From NCBI GenBank assembly GCA_020637985.1, contig JACKJK010000004.1, positions 124,001 to 188,000 on the forward strand: a stretch of 64,000 nucleotides of DNA, given 5' to 3'. Below the pieces are notes generated by a model. It ran no database searches. It was given only the letters and a program-made list of their open reading frames with translations, and had not been told where the DNA came from. Source of the stretch: Rhodobiaceae bacterium (GTDB lineage: Bacteria > Pseudomonadota > Alphaproteobacteria > Rhizobiales > Tepidamorphaceae). The translations under genes and the position numbers were made by a program. Shown in pieces: positions 39,158-47,928 of the stretch (the first letter of the stretch is position 1; every line of letters begins with the position of its first letter).

Positions 39158-39631
39158 ATGGAAAAGATACCGATGACCGCCGCGGGCTATGCAGCCCTCG
39201 ATGAGGAGCTTCGCCGGCGCAAGCAGGTGGACCGCCCGGCGATCATCCAGGCGATCGCGGAAGCGCGCGCCCACGGCGACCTGTCCGAGAACGCCGAGTA
39301 CCACGCCGCCAAGGAGCAGCAGGGCCTCAACGAGGCACGCATCGCCGATCTCGAGGAGCAGATCGGCCGCGCCGACATCATCGACATTTCCAAGCTCTCC
39401 GGCGCGGAGATCAAGTTCGGCGCCACCGTCACCCTGATCGACGAGGACACCGAGGAAGAGAAGGTCTACCAGATCGTCGGCGACCAGGAGGCCGACGTGC
39501 GCGCCGGCAAGATTTCCATCTCCTCGCCGATCGCACGCGCCCTTATCGGCAAGAAGAAGGGCGATTCCGTCGACGTCGCCGCCCCCGGCGGCACCCGCGC
39601 CTACGAGATCGAGAAGGTGGTCTTCAAGTAG
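39158..39631 (+). CDS. greA: Transcription elongation factor GreA
   Basis: A 157-residue transcript-cleavage factor that rescues backtracked RNA polymerase. N-terminal coiled coil with EARAHGDLSENAEYHAAKEQ (the tip acid residues Asp/Glu needed for cleavage) and the C-terminal FKBP-like domain (SPIARALIGKKKGDSVDV). The chosen ATG is followed by EKIPMTAAGYAALDEELRRR, the usual start. It lies after carB and next to the convergent Lrp gene, four bases from its stop. Confidence 0.97.
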   Translation: MEKIPMTAAGYAALDEELRRRKQVDRPAIIQAIAEARAHGDLSENAEYHAAKEQQGLNEARIADLEEQIGRADIIDISKLSGAEIKFGATVTLIDEDTEEEKVYQIVGDQEADVRAGKISISSPIARALIGKKKGDSVDVAAPGGTRAYEIEKVVFK

Positions 39632-39634
39632 GGG

Positions 39635-40105
39635 TTATGCCTTGATCGGCACCAGCGGGGCGTTCTTGGTCTGCCGGATGATCAGAGTGGTGCGCACGCT
39701 GTCGACGTTGGGTGCGGCCGTCAGTTCGTCGATGACGAAGCTCTGGAAGGTGCCGAGGTCCGGCGCCACGCATTTCAGCAGGAAATCGACCTCTCCCGAC
39801 AGCATGTAGCTCTCGCGTACGATCGGCCAGCCCTCCACCTTGCGCGTGAAGGCGGCGAGGTCGGCCTCCGCCTGGCTGGTCAGCCCGACCATGGCGAACG
39901 CCATCACGTCCTGCCCCAGTGCCTTGGCGTCGAGCAGCGCACGGTAGCCGGTGATGATGCCCGCCTCCTCCAGCGCCCGCACGCGCCTGAGGCACGGAGG
40001 CGCGGAGATGCCGACGCGGCGGGCCAGCTCGACGTTGGTCATGCGCCCGTCGCCCTGCAATTCGCGCAAGATCTTCCAGTCGATGGCATCGAGGCGTCCA
40101 CGCAT
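39635..40105 (-). CDS. Lrp/AsnC-family transcriptional regulator
   Basis: Feast/famine regulator of 156 residues. The N-terminal helix-turn-helix contains LDAIDWKILRELQGDGRMTN and GISAPPCLRRVRALEE, and the ligand-binding RAM domain follows (VMAFAMVGLTSQAEADLAAF). The start at 40105 has AAAGG nine bases upstream; the longer open frame has no family content. It diverges from trxB; an AT-rich patch in the shared upstream region is a natural self-regulation site. Confidence 0.92.
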   Translation of the reverse strand: MRGRLDAIDWKILRELQGDGRMTNVELARRVGISAPPCLRRVRALEEAGIITGYRALLDAKALGQDVMAFAMVGLTSQAEADLAAFTRKVEGWPIVRESYMLSGEVDFLLKCVAPDLGTFQSFVIDELTAAPNVDSVRTTLIIRQTKNAPLVPIKA

Positions 40106-40121
40106 TGGACCGAACCTTTCG

Positions 40122-40169
40122 TGGGTCAGAAAAATTATTTCGTCATCGCGGCATATTATTGCCGATTCT
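40122..40169. promoter_or_regulatory. AT-rich region between Lrp and trxB genes
   Basis: AAAAATTATTT and GGCATATTATTGCC (an imperfect palindrome) stand out from the GC-rich surroundings just upstream of the Lrp gene. Likely its promoter and possible autoregulatory site. Confidence 0.4.
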
Positions 40170-40353
40170 TCACCGCAATCCCATGCCTGCCATCGCCCTG
40201 GCGGCTCGCGAGAAAGTTTCACGCCGAGTTCATCGCCGCTCCCTTGAATCCGCGCGCGCGCGACCCCTAATGTCATGCGTCTGGCGCATGGCAGCGCCGA
40301 TTCTCATGCACCGCCCGCCCATCCAGCGCACGCCAACCAGCTCGAGCAATTCC

Positions 40354-41328
40354 ATGACCGCCGATACGCCGAAGACATTCACCACCCGCGTCGCCATCAT
40401 CGGCTCCGGCCCCGCCGGCTACACCGCCGCCGTCTATGCCGCGCGCGCCATGCTGGAACCGCTGCTGATTCAGGGCCTGCAGCCCGGTGGGCAGCTCACC
40501 ATCACCACCGAGGTGGAGAATTATCCGGGCTTCGCCGAGCCGATCCAGGGTCCCTGGCTGATGGAGCAGATGGAGGCGCAGGCGCGCCATGTCGGCACGC
40601 AGATCGTCTCCGACCTCGTCACCGATGTCGACCTGTCGAAGACGCCCTTCGTACTCACCGGCGACAGCGGCACCCGCTATGTCGCCGACAGCCTGATCAT
40701 CGCCACCGGCGCACAGGCAAAATGGCTCGGCCTGCCCTCCGAACAGCACTTCCAGGGCTTCGGCGTCTCGGCCTGCGCCACCTGCGACGGCTTCTTCTAC
40801 CGCGGCAAGGACGTCATCGTCGTGGGCGGCGGCAACACCGCGGTCGAGGAAGCGCTGTTCCTCACCAACTTCGCCTCCAGGGTCACCGTGATCCACCGCC
40901 GCGACGAGTTCCGCGCCGAGCGCATCCTGCAGAACAGGCTGTTCGACAATCCCAAGGTCGAGGTCGTCTGGGACACGGTGGTGGAGGAGATCGTCGGCGG
41001 CGACAACCCGCGCGGCGTCGTCGGGGCGCGGGTGAAGAACGTCAAGACCGGCGAGGCGCGCGAGATCGCCGCCGACGGCGTCTTCGTCGCCATCGGCCAT
41101 GCGCCGGCGACCGAACTGTTCACCGGCAAGCTGGAGATGAAACCCGGCGGCTACATTAGGACAGCACCGGATTCCACCGCCACCAACGTTCCCGGCGTCT
41201 TCGCCGCCGGCGACGTCACCGACGACGTCTACCGCCAGGCGGTCACCGCCGCCGGCATGGGCTGCATGGCGGCACTGGAGGCGGAGCGCTGGCTTGCGCA
41301 TGCCGGCGTGCGCGTCGCCGCCGAATAG
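40354..41328 (+). CDS. trxB: Thioredoxin-disulfide reductase
   Basis: FAD/NADPH enzyme of 324 residues that reduces thioredoxin. FAD loop VAIIGSGPAGYTAAVYAARA, redox-active CATC (Cys141, Cys144) in SACATCDGFF, and NADPH loop VVGGGNTAVEEALFL are intact; GVFAAGDVTDDVYRQAVTAA binds the flavin at the C-terminus. A small extension upstream is open but the family starts near this ATG. The order Lrp-trxB-lysR is one I recall from rhizobial genomes. Confidence 0.96.
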   Translation: MTADTPKTFTTRVAIIGSGPAGYTAAVYAARAMLEPLLIQGLQPGGQLTITTEVENYPGFAEPIQGPWLMEQMEAQARHVGTQIVSDLVTDVDLSKTPFVLTGDSGTRYVADSLIIATGAQAKWLGLPSEQHFQGFGVSACATCDGFFYRGKDVIVVGGGNTAVEEALFLTNFASRVTVIHRRDEFRAERILQNRLFDNPKVEVVWDTVVEEIVGGDNPRGVVGARVKNVKTGEAREIAADGVFVAIGHAPATELFTGKLEMKPGGYIRTAPDSTATNVPGVFAAGDVTDDVYRQAVTAAGMGCMAALEAERWLAHAGVRVAAE

Positions 41329-41408
41329 GTTTTCGGGCTTGCAGGAAACGCATCGGCGGCCGCGATCGGTCGCACGCTGCGCCTGCACCGGCCCGCAAGG
41401 GGGATGAC

Positions 41409-42299
41409 ATGGACTGGGACAAGCTGCGCGTGTTTCACGCCGCTGCCGGAGCGGGGAGCTTCACCCACGCCGGCGAGACCCTGGGGCTGAGCCAGTCGGC
41501 CGTCAGCCGCCAGGTCGGCGGGCTGGAGGAGGAACTGGGCGTCGCCCTGTTCCACCGCCACGCCCGCGGCCTGATCCTCACCGAGCAGGGCGAATTGCTC
41601 TATCGCAGCGCCCAGCGCATCTTCGCCGAGTTGCAGGCGGCAAGGACGCGACTCGCCGATTCGCGCGAGAAGCCGAGCGGCGACCTGCGTGTCACCACCA
41701 CCGTGGGCCTGGGCGCCAGCTGGCTCACCCCGCGGCTGAAGGAATTCATCGAGCTCTATCCCGACATCAACCTGTCGCTGATCCTGCACGACGAGGAACT
41801 CGACCTGTCGATGCGTGAGGCAGATATCGCGCTGCGCCTGCGCCAGCCGACCCAGCCCGACCTGATCCAGCGCCGCCTGTTCACGGTCCACTTCCACATC
41901 TATGCATCGCCGGAATACTTGCGCCGGATCGGCACGCCGAAATCCATCGAGGACCTCGATAACCACCGCATCGTTACCTTCGGAAATCCGGCGCCCAACT
42001 ACATGCGCGACATCAACTGGCTTGCCACCATCGGCCGCCCGGAAGGCGAGCCGCGCCGTCCCGTCCTGACCATCAACAACGTGCATGGCCTCAAGCGCGC
42101 CGTCGAGCACGGCATCGGCATCGCCATCATCCCGACCTACCTGATTGATTCGGCCACCAACCTCGTCCGCCTGCTCCCCGATGCCGAATTGCCGGAGTTC
42201 GATACATATTTCGTCTATCCCGCCGAACTGCGCGATTCCGCCCGGGTGAACGTTTTCAGGGATTTTCTGCTGGCAAACGCGCGCGAGTGGGCCTTCTGA
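41409..42299 (+). CDS. LysR-family transcriptional regulator (GcvA-like)
   Basis: A 296-residue regulator. N-terminal winged helix: LRVFHAAAGAGSFTHAGETL, recognition helix QSAVSRQVGGLEEELGVALF. The effector domain follows (GASWLTPRLKEFIELYPDINL). Targets are unknown; it sits beside trxB and just upstream of the small RNA candidate. AAGGGGG precedes the ATG. Confidence 0.92.
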   Translation: MDWDKLRVFHAAAGAGSFTHAGETLGLSQSAVSRQVGGLEEELGVALFHRHARGLILTEQGELLYRSAQRIFAELQAARTRLADSREKPSGDLRVTTTVGLGASWLTPRLKEFIELYPDINLSLILHDEELDLSMREADIALRLRQPTQPDLIQRRLFTVHFHIYASPEYLRRIGTPKSIEDLDNHRIVTFGNPAPNYMRDINWLATIGRPEGEPRRPVLTINNVHGLKRAVEHGIGIAIIPTYLIDSATNLVRLLPDAELPEFDTYFVYPAELRDSARVNVFRDFLLANAREWAF

Positions 42300-42384
42300 C
42301 CAGAAATCATGCGCCTTGTGCCCGGCTTTTGGGCGAACCACCAGATATGCGCCCATTGCATGGGCATCATGCGCCTATGCTGCA

Positions 42385-42413
42385 TTGCAACATGCGCATC
42401 GAAGGGGCATATA
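42385..42413 (+). promoter_or_regulatory. Promoter of the candidate small RNA
   Basis: TTGCAA (42385-42390) and CATATA (42408-42413) are separated by exactly 17 bases. The predicted first base is about 42420, where the first RNA stem begins. Confidence 0.7.
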
Positions 42414-42419
42414 GGTCAT

Positions 42420-42565
42420 CAGCTGCAGGCATCGGGGGACGTACTCCTCCTCCCACGTTTCCCCCGGAGCGGTCAGCTGTTCCCCTCTGGAATAGCTCGC
42501 CGGGCGCACCCAGCGCTAGGCTGAGCAAAACTTTCAGGCCGGGTCTTCGGACCCGGCCTTTTTTC
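42420..42565 (+). ncRNA. Candidate trans-acting small RNA with anti-Shine-Dalgarno loop
   Basis: About 146 bases in the LysR-msrP gap with no coding content. Stem 1: AGCTG (42421) pairs with CAGCT (42474), and inside it CGGGGGACGT pairs with ACGTTTCCCCCG around a loop holding CTCCTCCTCCC, complementary to ribosome binding sites. Stem 2: GCTCGCC/GGCTGAGC (about 42495-42525). Stem 3: a 10-bp terminator with a TTCG loop and T6 tail (42536-42564). The motif and layout resemble the alphaproteobacterial alpha-r14/cuckoo-type RNAs, a memory-based match. Promoter elements fit the 5' end. Confidence 0.78.
42536..42564 (+). terminator. Rho-independent terminator of the small RNA
   Basis: AGGCCGGGTC-TTCG-GACCCGGCCT with TTTTTT; one of the best terminators in the window. 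On the opposite strand no T-run follows, so it acts for the + strand. Confidence 0.9.
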
Positions 42566-42611
42566 TTGGTCGAACTGTCTGGCAAGCGACGCCGGCAAGC
42601 GGTCGCGACCG

Positions 42612-43610
42612 CTACATGAAGAATTCGCGGCCAGCGTCTTTCGGATAGAGCCCGGCGACCTGCTCGCCATAGCCGTTGAACGGCAGCGTCGGGACCTTCT
42701 CGCGCGTGCCCAGCACCCGTTCCTCCGCCTGGCTCCAGCGCGGGTGCGGCACCTCTGGATTGACATTCGCCCAGAAGCCGTATTCGCGCGGGAGGATGTC
42801 TTCCCAGAAGCTCACCGGGCGTTCGTCGGTGAAGGTGAACTTGACGATGCCCTTGATCGACTTGAAGCCGTATTTCCACGGCGTCGCCAGCCGCAGTGGC
42901 GAACCCATCTGCTTGGGCAGCGGCTTGCCGTAGGCGCCGGTCACCATGAACGCAAGGTCGTTGGTCGCCTCCTCGATCGTCAACCCCTCCACGTAGGGCC
43001 AGGGATAGCCGAACGAACCGGTCGACTGGCCGCGAGCGACCTTCGGATCCATGAAGGTCTCCATCCGCACGTATTTCGCCCCTGACAACGGCTTGGCGTA
43101 TTTCACCAGTTCGGCGAGCGCGAAACCCGACCACGGCACGGTCATCGACCAGGCTTCGACGCAGCGGTGGCGGTAGAGCCGTTCCTCCAACGGCATGGCC
43201 GCCAGCAGCGTGTCGATGTCGACTACACGTTCGGCCTCGACCATGCCGTCGAACGTCACTGTCCAAGGCCGAATCTTCAACGCCTGAGCGGGTTCGGAAA
43301 TTTCCTTGGACGAACCGAACTCGTAGTAGTTGTTGTAGGTGTAGTTGAAGCCTTCCGGCGTGACGTCGCGGTCCAGCTTGTAGGCGTCGTTGCGTCTGAA
43401 CGGATACAGCCCGGTGCTGGGGTCGTCCGCGGGCGGCCCGTACACCTTGCTTGAGCCGAACAGGGAGAAGGCCCGCGCGTGCGGCGCCATGGCGCCCGCC
43501 GCAAGCAGGCCGGCGCCCCCCGCCAGCAGCGCACGCCGATCGAGGAATACGCTCTCGGGCGTCGCGTGGCGCTCCGGCACTTCCCAACTCTTGCGGCGGC
43601 GAACGAGCAT
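42612..43610 (-). CDS. msrP: Protein-methionine-sulfoxide reductase catalytic subunit MsrP
   Basis: Periplasmic molybdoenzyme of 332 residues that repairs oxidised methionine in envelope proteins. A Tat signal (DRRALLAGGAG, twin Arg at 25-26) is followed by the sulfite-oxidase fold; the molybdenum-ligating Cys lies in HRCVEAWSM (about residue 150). GGAGGA five to six bases before the start defines it. The usual heme-membrane partner MsrQ is not next to it; downstream lies the small RNA. Confidence 0.93.
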   Translation of the reverse strand: MLVRRRKSWEVPERHATPESVFLDRRALLAGGAGLLAAGAMAPHARAFSLFGSSKVYGPPADDPSTGLYPFRRNDAYKLDRDVTPEGFNYTYNNYYEFGSSKEISEPAQALKIRPWTVTFDGMVEAERVVDIDTLLAAMPLEERLYRHRCVEAWSMTVPWSGFALAELVKYAKPLSGAKYVRMETFMDPKVARGQSTGSFGYPWPYVEGLTIEEATNDLAFMVTGAYGKPLPKQMGSPLRLATPWKYGFKSIKGIVKFTFTDERPVSFWEDILPREYGFWANVNPEVPHPRWSQAEERVLGTREKVPTLPFNGYGEQVAGLYPKDAGREFFM

Positions 43611-43754
43611 CGAAATTCCTCCAGACTGGTTTGCGGCCGCAAGCCAGGTTCTGCTGGAACCAGCCCCGATGCGGCCCTGTCGTCCGTCATAACTAGGGGC
43701 CGCTGCCCGCGGGGCCAAATCACAGCCCCGCGAGAAATTGTTGATGAACCGCGC

Positions 43755-45815
43755 TCAGGCCGCCGCGTGCTGCTCGACGACCTGCTCGGCCAGCCGTCCG
43801 GTCAGTTCCTGCCAGTGGTCGAACTTGGTCGAGAACCCACCGACGCCCGCCGTCGCCGAGCGCAGCTCGACAATCAGGTCGCCGATCTCGGCCGCCGGCA
43901 TCTGCGCCTGCACCGTGTCCCAGCCCTCCCAGCCGGCGCGCGCGTCGAAACCGAGGATCTGCCCGCGCCGCTGGGCGATGATCTGGTTCATCCGCGCGGT
44001 CGCCTCGTTGGGTACGTGGATCTCCACCGCCATGATCGGCTCCAGCAGCACCGGCGCGCACTGCGGCATGCCTTCGCGCATGCCGATCTGGGCTGCCGTG
44101 CGGAACGCCATGTCCGAGGAATCGACGGTATGGAACGATCCGTCCGTCAGCGTCACCGAGACGTCGATCACCGGGAAGCCGAGCGGCCCTTTGAGCAGGT
44201 ATTCCTTCACCCCGTGCTCGACGGAAGGAATGTACTGCTTTGGCACCACGCCGCCGGTGATCGTGTTGTCGAAGACGAAGCCGGACCCGCGTGGCATCGG
44301 CTTGATGTCGAGCACCACGTCGCCGAACTGGCCGTGTCCGCCCGACTGCTTCTTGTGCCGCCCGCGAATGCTGGTCCCCTTGCGGATGGTCTCGCAGTAG
44401 CCGACGCGCGGGCGCCTTGCTTCGGCCGAAACGCCGTATTTCGTCATCAGCTTTTCGAGCGCCACGCGCAGGTGCATGTCGCCCTGGCCGCTGAGGATCA
44501 TCTCGCCGGTCGTCTGGTTGTGGTCGAGCAGCAGCGAGGGATCCTCGTCGATCAGCTTGTGCAGCGACGCGGCCAGCTTGACTTCGTCCTTGCGCTCCTT
44601 GGCGGCAACCGAGAACGCCATCACTGGCGGCGGCACATCGACGGCCGCGAGTTCCAGCCCCCCGCCCGAGGACAGCGTGTCGCCGGTCTTCACCTCTTCC
44701 AGCTTGGCAAGCCCGACTGTGGCGCCAGCCGACGCGGCATCCGCCTTGGCGGTGTCCTGGCCGAACACGTTCATCATGCCGGAAACCTTGATCTCCTCGC
44801 CGGCAGCCGTCTTCAGCACGCTGCCATCGCTGACGCTGCCCGCCAGCACCCGCACCACCGACAGCTTGCCACCATGGCTGGTGTGAATCGTCTTGACGAC
44901 CTGGGCGCAAGTCCCGGCAGCGCCTTCCACGCCAAGCCTCGCCGCGGTTCTGGCGACGCCGGGCGCCTCGTGGCGCATGGCCTTCATCAGCCGGCCGATG
45001 CCATTGCCATGCTCCGCCGAGCCGAACAGCAGCGGCACGATCTGCCCCTCCCGCAGTTCTGCGGCAAGGTCGTCGAAAACGAGATCCTGCGGCGGCTCGA
45101 TGTCCTCGAGCAGCTGCTCCATCAGCTTGTCGTCGTAGTCGGCGAGCTGTTCCAGCATCGTGTAGCGCGCTTCGGTCTCCGCCCGCCGCTGCGCGTCTTC
45201 CATCGGCACCACCTCGCTGGGCGCGTGCTCGCGGTAGACAAAGGCGCGTTCCAGCGCGAGGTCGATGAAGCCGGTCGCGATGCCGTTCTCGTAGATCGGC
45301 AATTGCCGCAGCACGACCGGAACGCTGGATGCCTTCTGCACCAGCGCAAGCATGTCCTGCAGGGTTCCCTCCGCCTTGTCGACCTTGTTCAGGAACAGCA
45401 TGTGGGGGACGCCTGAATCCTCGACTTCCTTGAGGATCGCCTGCAGCGCCGGGATCTTCTTCTCGTCGGGCTCGAGCACCACGATGGCCAGGTCCATGCC
45501 GGGCAGCACCCCGCGCATGTCCTGCAGGTATTCGACCGATCCGGGACAATCGAAGAACGTGTAGGTGTCGCCGAGATAGTCGGTGGAGGCGATGTTGACC
45601 TCCACGCTCATGCCGTGCGCGCGCGCCTGCGGGCTGGAATCGCCGACGGTATTGCCGTCGCTCACGCGGCCCTGCCGTGCGATCGTCTCGTTACGCGCCA
45701 GGATTGCTTCCAGAAGCGTCGTCTTGCCGCTGAGATAGGGTCCGATGAGGGCGATTGCCCGTCCGCCGCCAGATGCCCCGCCCCCGGATGTGCTGCTGTT
45801 GCCGCCTTGCCCCAT
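43755..45815 (-). CDS. EF-G-like translational GTPase with altered G3 motif
   Basis: A 686-residue paralogue of elongation factor G, all five domains recognisable. P-loop GPYLSGKTT (25-33), G4 NKVD (143-146), domain IV tract KKQSGGHGQFGDVVLDIKP. G3 reads DCPGS (89-93) in place of DTPGH, so the catalytic His of translational GTPases is Ser93. The usual EF-G serves translocation and ribosome recycling; this branch may be slow at GTP hydrolysis or have another role. GGAGG eight bases upstream supports the 45815 start. Standalone, no rpsL/rpsG/tuf neighbours. Confidence 0.85.
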   Translation of the reverse strand: MGQGGNSSTSGGGASGGGRAIALIGPYLSGKTTLLEAILARNETIARQGRVSDGNTVGDSSPQARAHGMSVEVNIASTDYLGDTYTFFDCPGSVEYLQDMRGVLPGMDLAIVVLEPDEKKIPALQAILKEVEDSGVPHMLFLNKVDKAEGTLQDMLALVQKASSVPVVLRQLPIYENGIATGFIDLALERAFVYREHAPSEVVPMEDAQRRAETEARYTMLEQLADYDDKLMEQLLEDIEPPQDLVFDDLAAELREGQIVPLLFGSAEHGNGIGRLMKAMRHEAPGVARTAARLGVEGAAGTCAQVVKTIHTSHGGKLSVVRVLAGSVSDGSVLKTAAGEEIKVSGMMNVFGQDTAKADAASAGATVGLAKLEEVKTGDTLSSGGGLELAAVDVPPPVMAFSVAAKERKDEVKLAASLHKLIDEDPSLLLDHNQTTGEMILSGQGDMHLRVALEKLMTKYGVSAEARRPRVGYCETIRKGTSIRGRHKKQSGGHGQFGDVVLDIKPMPRGSGFVFDNTITGGVVPKQYIPSVEHGVKEYLLKGPLGFPVIDVSVTLTDGSFHTVDSSDMAFRTAAQIGMREGMPQCAPVLLEPIMAVEIHVPNEATARMNQIIAQRRGQILGFDARAGWEGWDTVQAQMPAAEIGDLIVELRSATAGVGGFSTKFDHWQELTGRLAEQVVEQHAAA

Positions 45816-45965
45816 GCCATGGTCCTCCCCTGTTCGGGCGGAACCGGCATCGACCATCCTCCCGCTCGCGCTTTGACTTATGCTGGGTGCGGTCCCGCCA
45901 CGCATGCGCGAGCGTCTCTTGTGGCCGACATCGTCCCAAGCAAATGTCAGGTTGGCAAGAGGAAC

Positions 45966-45995
45966 AAAAAAGGGGCAGCGCCTCGGCGCCGCCCC
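45966..45995 (-). terminator. Rho-independent terminator of the DUF992 gene
   Basis: GGGGC-GCGC stem with one mismatch and a four-base loop, about 25 bases after the DUF992 stop on the minus strand, followed by TTTTTTG. Confidence 0.8.
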
Positions 45996-46019
45996 CCGTT
46001 TCGCATTCGTGCTGCGCGC

Positions 46020-46508
46020 TCAGTAGCTGTCGGTCAGCCGCATTTCGGCAACGCCCAGAGCGACGTTCAGCCCTTCCTGGCCGCTCACCGAGATCGGCTG
46101 CAGCACGATCGAGCGAGACGAGCCGCCAAGCAGCGCATTGGCGCCGACGCCAAGGCCCACGGTCGCCTCCGCCGACGCACCGACATAGCTGCCGTTGAGC
46201 GCGCCGTTCGGGATGGCATCGGTCGGTGCCAGCACGCCCCACACCATGACGCTGCGGGTCGTCGCGCCGATATCGATGCCGAACTTGTCGATCGAGCCGC
46301 GATAGCGCTCGTCAGGACCATCGGCACGGTCGAAGATGCAATCGAGCGACTTGCTGGAACCGAAGATGAAACCCATCCCTCCCGATACCTCGCAGGTCAG
46401 CACGCCGACCTCGACACGCGCGTTCTGCGCCTGCCCGCCGGATACGCCGGCCACCAGCGTCAGCGCCGCTGCGCCCGCAATCAGGATATTACGCATCTTG
46501 TTCCCCAT
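46020..46508 (-). CDS. DUF992 exported protein
   Basis: A 162-residue periplasmic or surface protein. Signal peptide ILIAGAAALTLVAGVSGGQAQ, then RVEVGVLTCEVSGGMGFIFGS with two cysteines and the VMVWGVLAPTDAIPNGALNG block, diagnostic of DUF992. Glycine-rich C-terminus. Function unknown. AAAGGAG seven bases before ATG 46508 fixes the start; the much longer open frame upstream is a shadow of the aminotransferase gene. Confidence 0.88.
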   Translation of the reverse strand: MGNKMRNILIAGAAALTLVAGVSGGQAQNARVEVGVLTCEVSGGMGFIFGSSKSLDCIFDRADGPDERYRGSIDKFGIDIGATTRSVMVWGVLAPTDAIPNGALNGSYVGASAEATVGLGVGANALLGGSSRSIVLQPISVSGQEGLNVALGVAEMRLTDSY

Positions 46509-46650
46509 CGCCTTGCTCCTTTGGCTGGATTGGTCCGCGACACGGCCAAACCGCCCGAAAGCCGGGTGATGACCGCCAAAACGTCGCACATAGGTGGCCT
46601 CCGCCGCCCGCCTTTGCAAGCGCAAGGCTTGCGATGGGTCAACATGCGGT

Positions 46651-46680
46651 AAAAAGCGGGCCGATTTTCGACCGGCCTGC
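46651..46680 (-). terminator. Rho-independent terminator of the aminotransferase gene
   Basis: GCGGGCCG/CGGCCTGC stem with a nine-base loop, read on the minus strand four bases after the stop, followed by TTTTT. Confidence 0.7.
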
Positions 46681-46684
46681 CCAC

Positions 46685-47887
46685 CTAGCGCAAGTTGCCG
46701 CAGAAACGCTGGATGCGCGTGCAGGCTTCTTCCAGCGCCGCGTTGGACGTCGCGTAGGAAATGCGGAAGTTCGGCGAGCCACCGAACGCCGCCCCGTGCA
46801 CGACCGCCACGCCTTCCTCTTCCAGGAGCGCGGTGACGAAATCCTCGTCGTTGCCAATCGCCTTGCCGCCAGCACTGGTCTTGCCGATCGTGCCGGCGCA
46901 GGAGGGATAGACGTAGAACGCACCCTCCGGCGTCGGGCACTTGATGCCGTCGGCCTGGTTGAGCATCGACACGACGAGGTCGCGCCGGCCCTTGAACAGT
47001 TCCTGGTTGGTCGGGATGAAGGCCTGCGTGCCGTTCAGCGCCTCGACCGCCGCCCACTGTGAGACCGAGCAGGGGTTGGAGGTCGACTGCGACTGGATCT
47101 TCGCCATCGCCTTGATGAGCTGTGCCGGTCCGCCGGCATAACCGATGCGCCAGCCGGTCATCGAATAGGCCTTGGAAACGCCATTGACCGTCAGCGTGCG
47201 GTCCTTCAGTCCAGGCTCGATCTGGGCGACCGTGGTGAACCTGAAGCCGTCGAAGACGAGGTGCTCGTACATGTCGTCGGTCATCACCCAGACGTGAGGA
47301 TGCTTCATCAGCACATCCGTCAGCGCCTTGATCTCGGCGCGCGCATAGGCCGCGCCGGTCGGGTTCGACGGCGAGTTGAAGATGATCCACTTGGTCTTCG
47401 GCGTGATCGCGGCTTCGAGCTGCTCCGGAGTCAGCTTGAAGCCGGTCTCGATGCCCGCCTCGACGGCGACCGGCTTGCCGCCGGCAAGCGCCACCATGTC
47501 CGGGTAGGACACCCAGTAGGGCGCCGGCACGATGACCTCGTCGCCGGGATTGATGGTCGCCATCAGCGCATTGTAGAGCACCTGCTTGCCGCCGGTCCCG
47601 ACGCTGATCTCAGCCGTCGTGTAGTCGAGGCCGTTCTCGCGCTTGAACTTCGCGACGATCGCCTCCTTCAGCTGCGGGATACCATCCACCGGCGTGTACT
47701 TCGTCTTGCCGTCGCGGATCGCCTTGATCGCCGCTTCCTTGATGTTTTCCGGCGTATCGAAATCCGGTTCACCGGCCCCAAGGCCGATGACGTCGCGCCC
47801 GGCCGCCTTCAGTTCGGCCGCCTTGGTGGTGACCGCGATCGTGGCGGACGGCTTAACGCGCTGAAGGGCGTCGGCGAGAAACGACAT
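46685..47887 (-). CDS. Aspartate-type aminotransferase (class I, PLP)
   Basis: A 400-residue PLP enzyme of the aspartate/aromatic aminotransferase Ib branch. VIGLGAGEPDFDTPENIKEA is the typical start region; PLP contacts include NSPSNPTG, TDDMYEHL and Lys239 in NGVSKAYSMTGWRIGY; the carboxylate-binding Arg lies in NFRISYATS. It exchanges amino groups between aspartate (or aromatic) and 2-oxo acids. Its promoter carries a striking double palindrome, so the gene is probably regulated by a dedicated repressor or activator. Symbol aatA/aspC not assigned. Confidence 0.92.
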   Translation of the reverse strand: MSFLADALQRVKPSATIAVTTKAAELKAAGRDVIGLGAGEPDFDTPENIKEAAIKAIRDGKTKYTPVDGIPQLKEAIVAKFKRENGLDYTTAEISVGTGGKQVLYNALMATINPGDEVIVPAPYWVSYPDMVALAGGKPVAVEAGIETGFKLTPEQLEAAITPKTKWIIFNSPSNPTGAAYARAEIKALTDVLMKHPHVWVMTDDMYEHLVFDGFRFTTVAQIEPGLKDRTLTVNGVSKAYSMTGWRIGYAGGPAQLIKAMAKIQSQSTSNPCSVSQWAAVEALNGTQAFIPTNQELFKGRRDLVVSMLNQADGIKCPTPEGAFYVYPSCAGTIGKTSAGGKAIGNDEDFVTALLEEEGVAVVHGAAFGGSPNFRISYATSNAALEEACTRIQRFCGNLR

Positions 47888-47928
47888 GGTCGCAGGCTCC
47901 TGCTGTCAATCGAATGTTAATGGCGGCG

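Noticed and set aside
46509..47390. Upstream extension of the DUF992 open frame into the aminotransferase region
   Set aside because: The extension is out of frame with the aminotransferase and of low complexity; a signal peptide and AAGGAG site place the real start at 46508.
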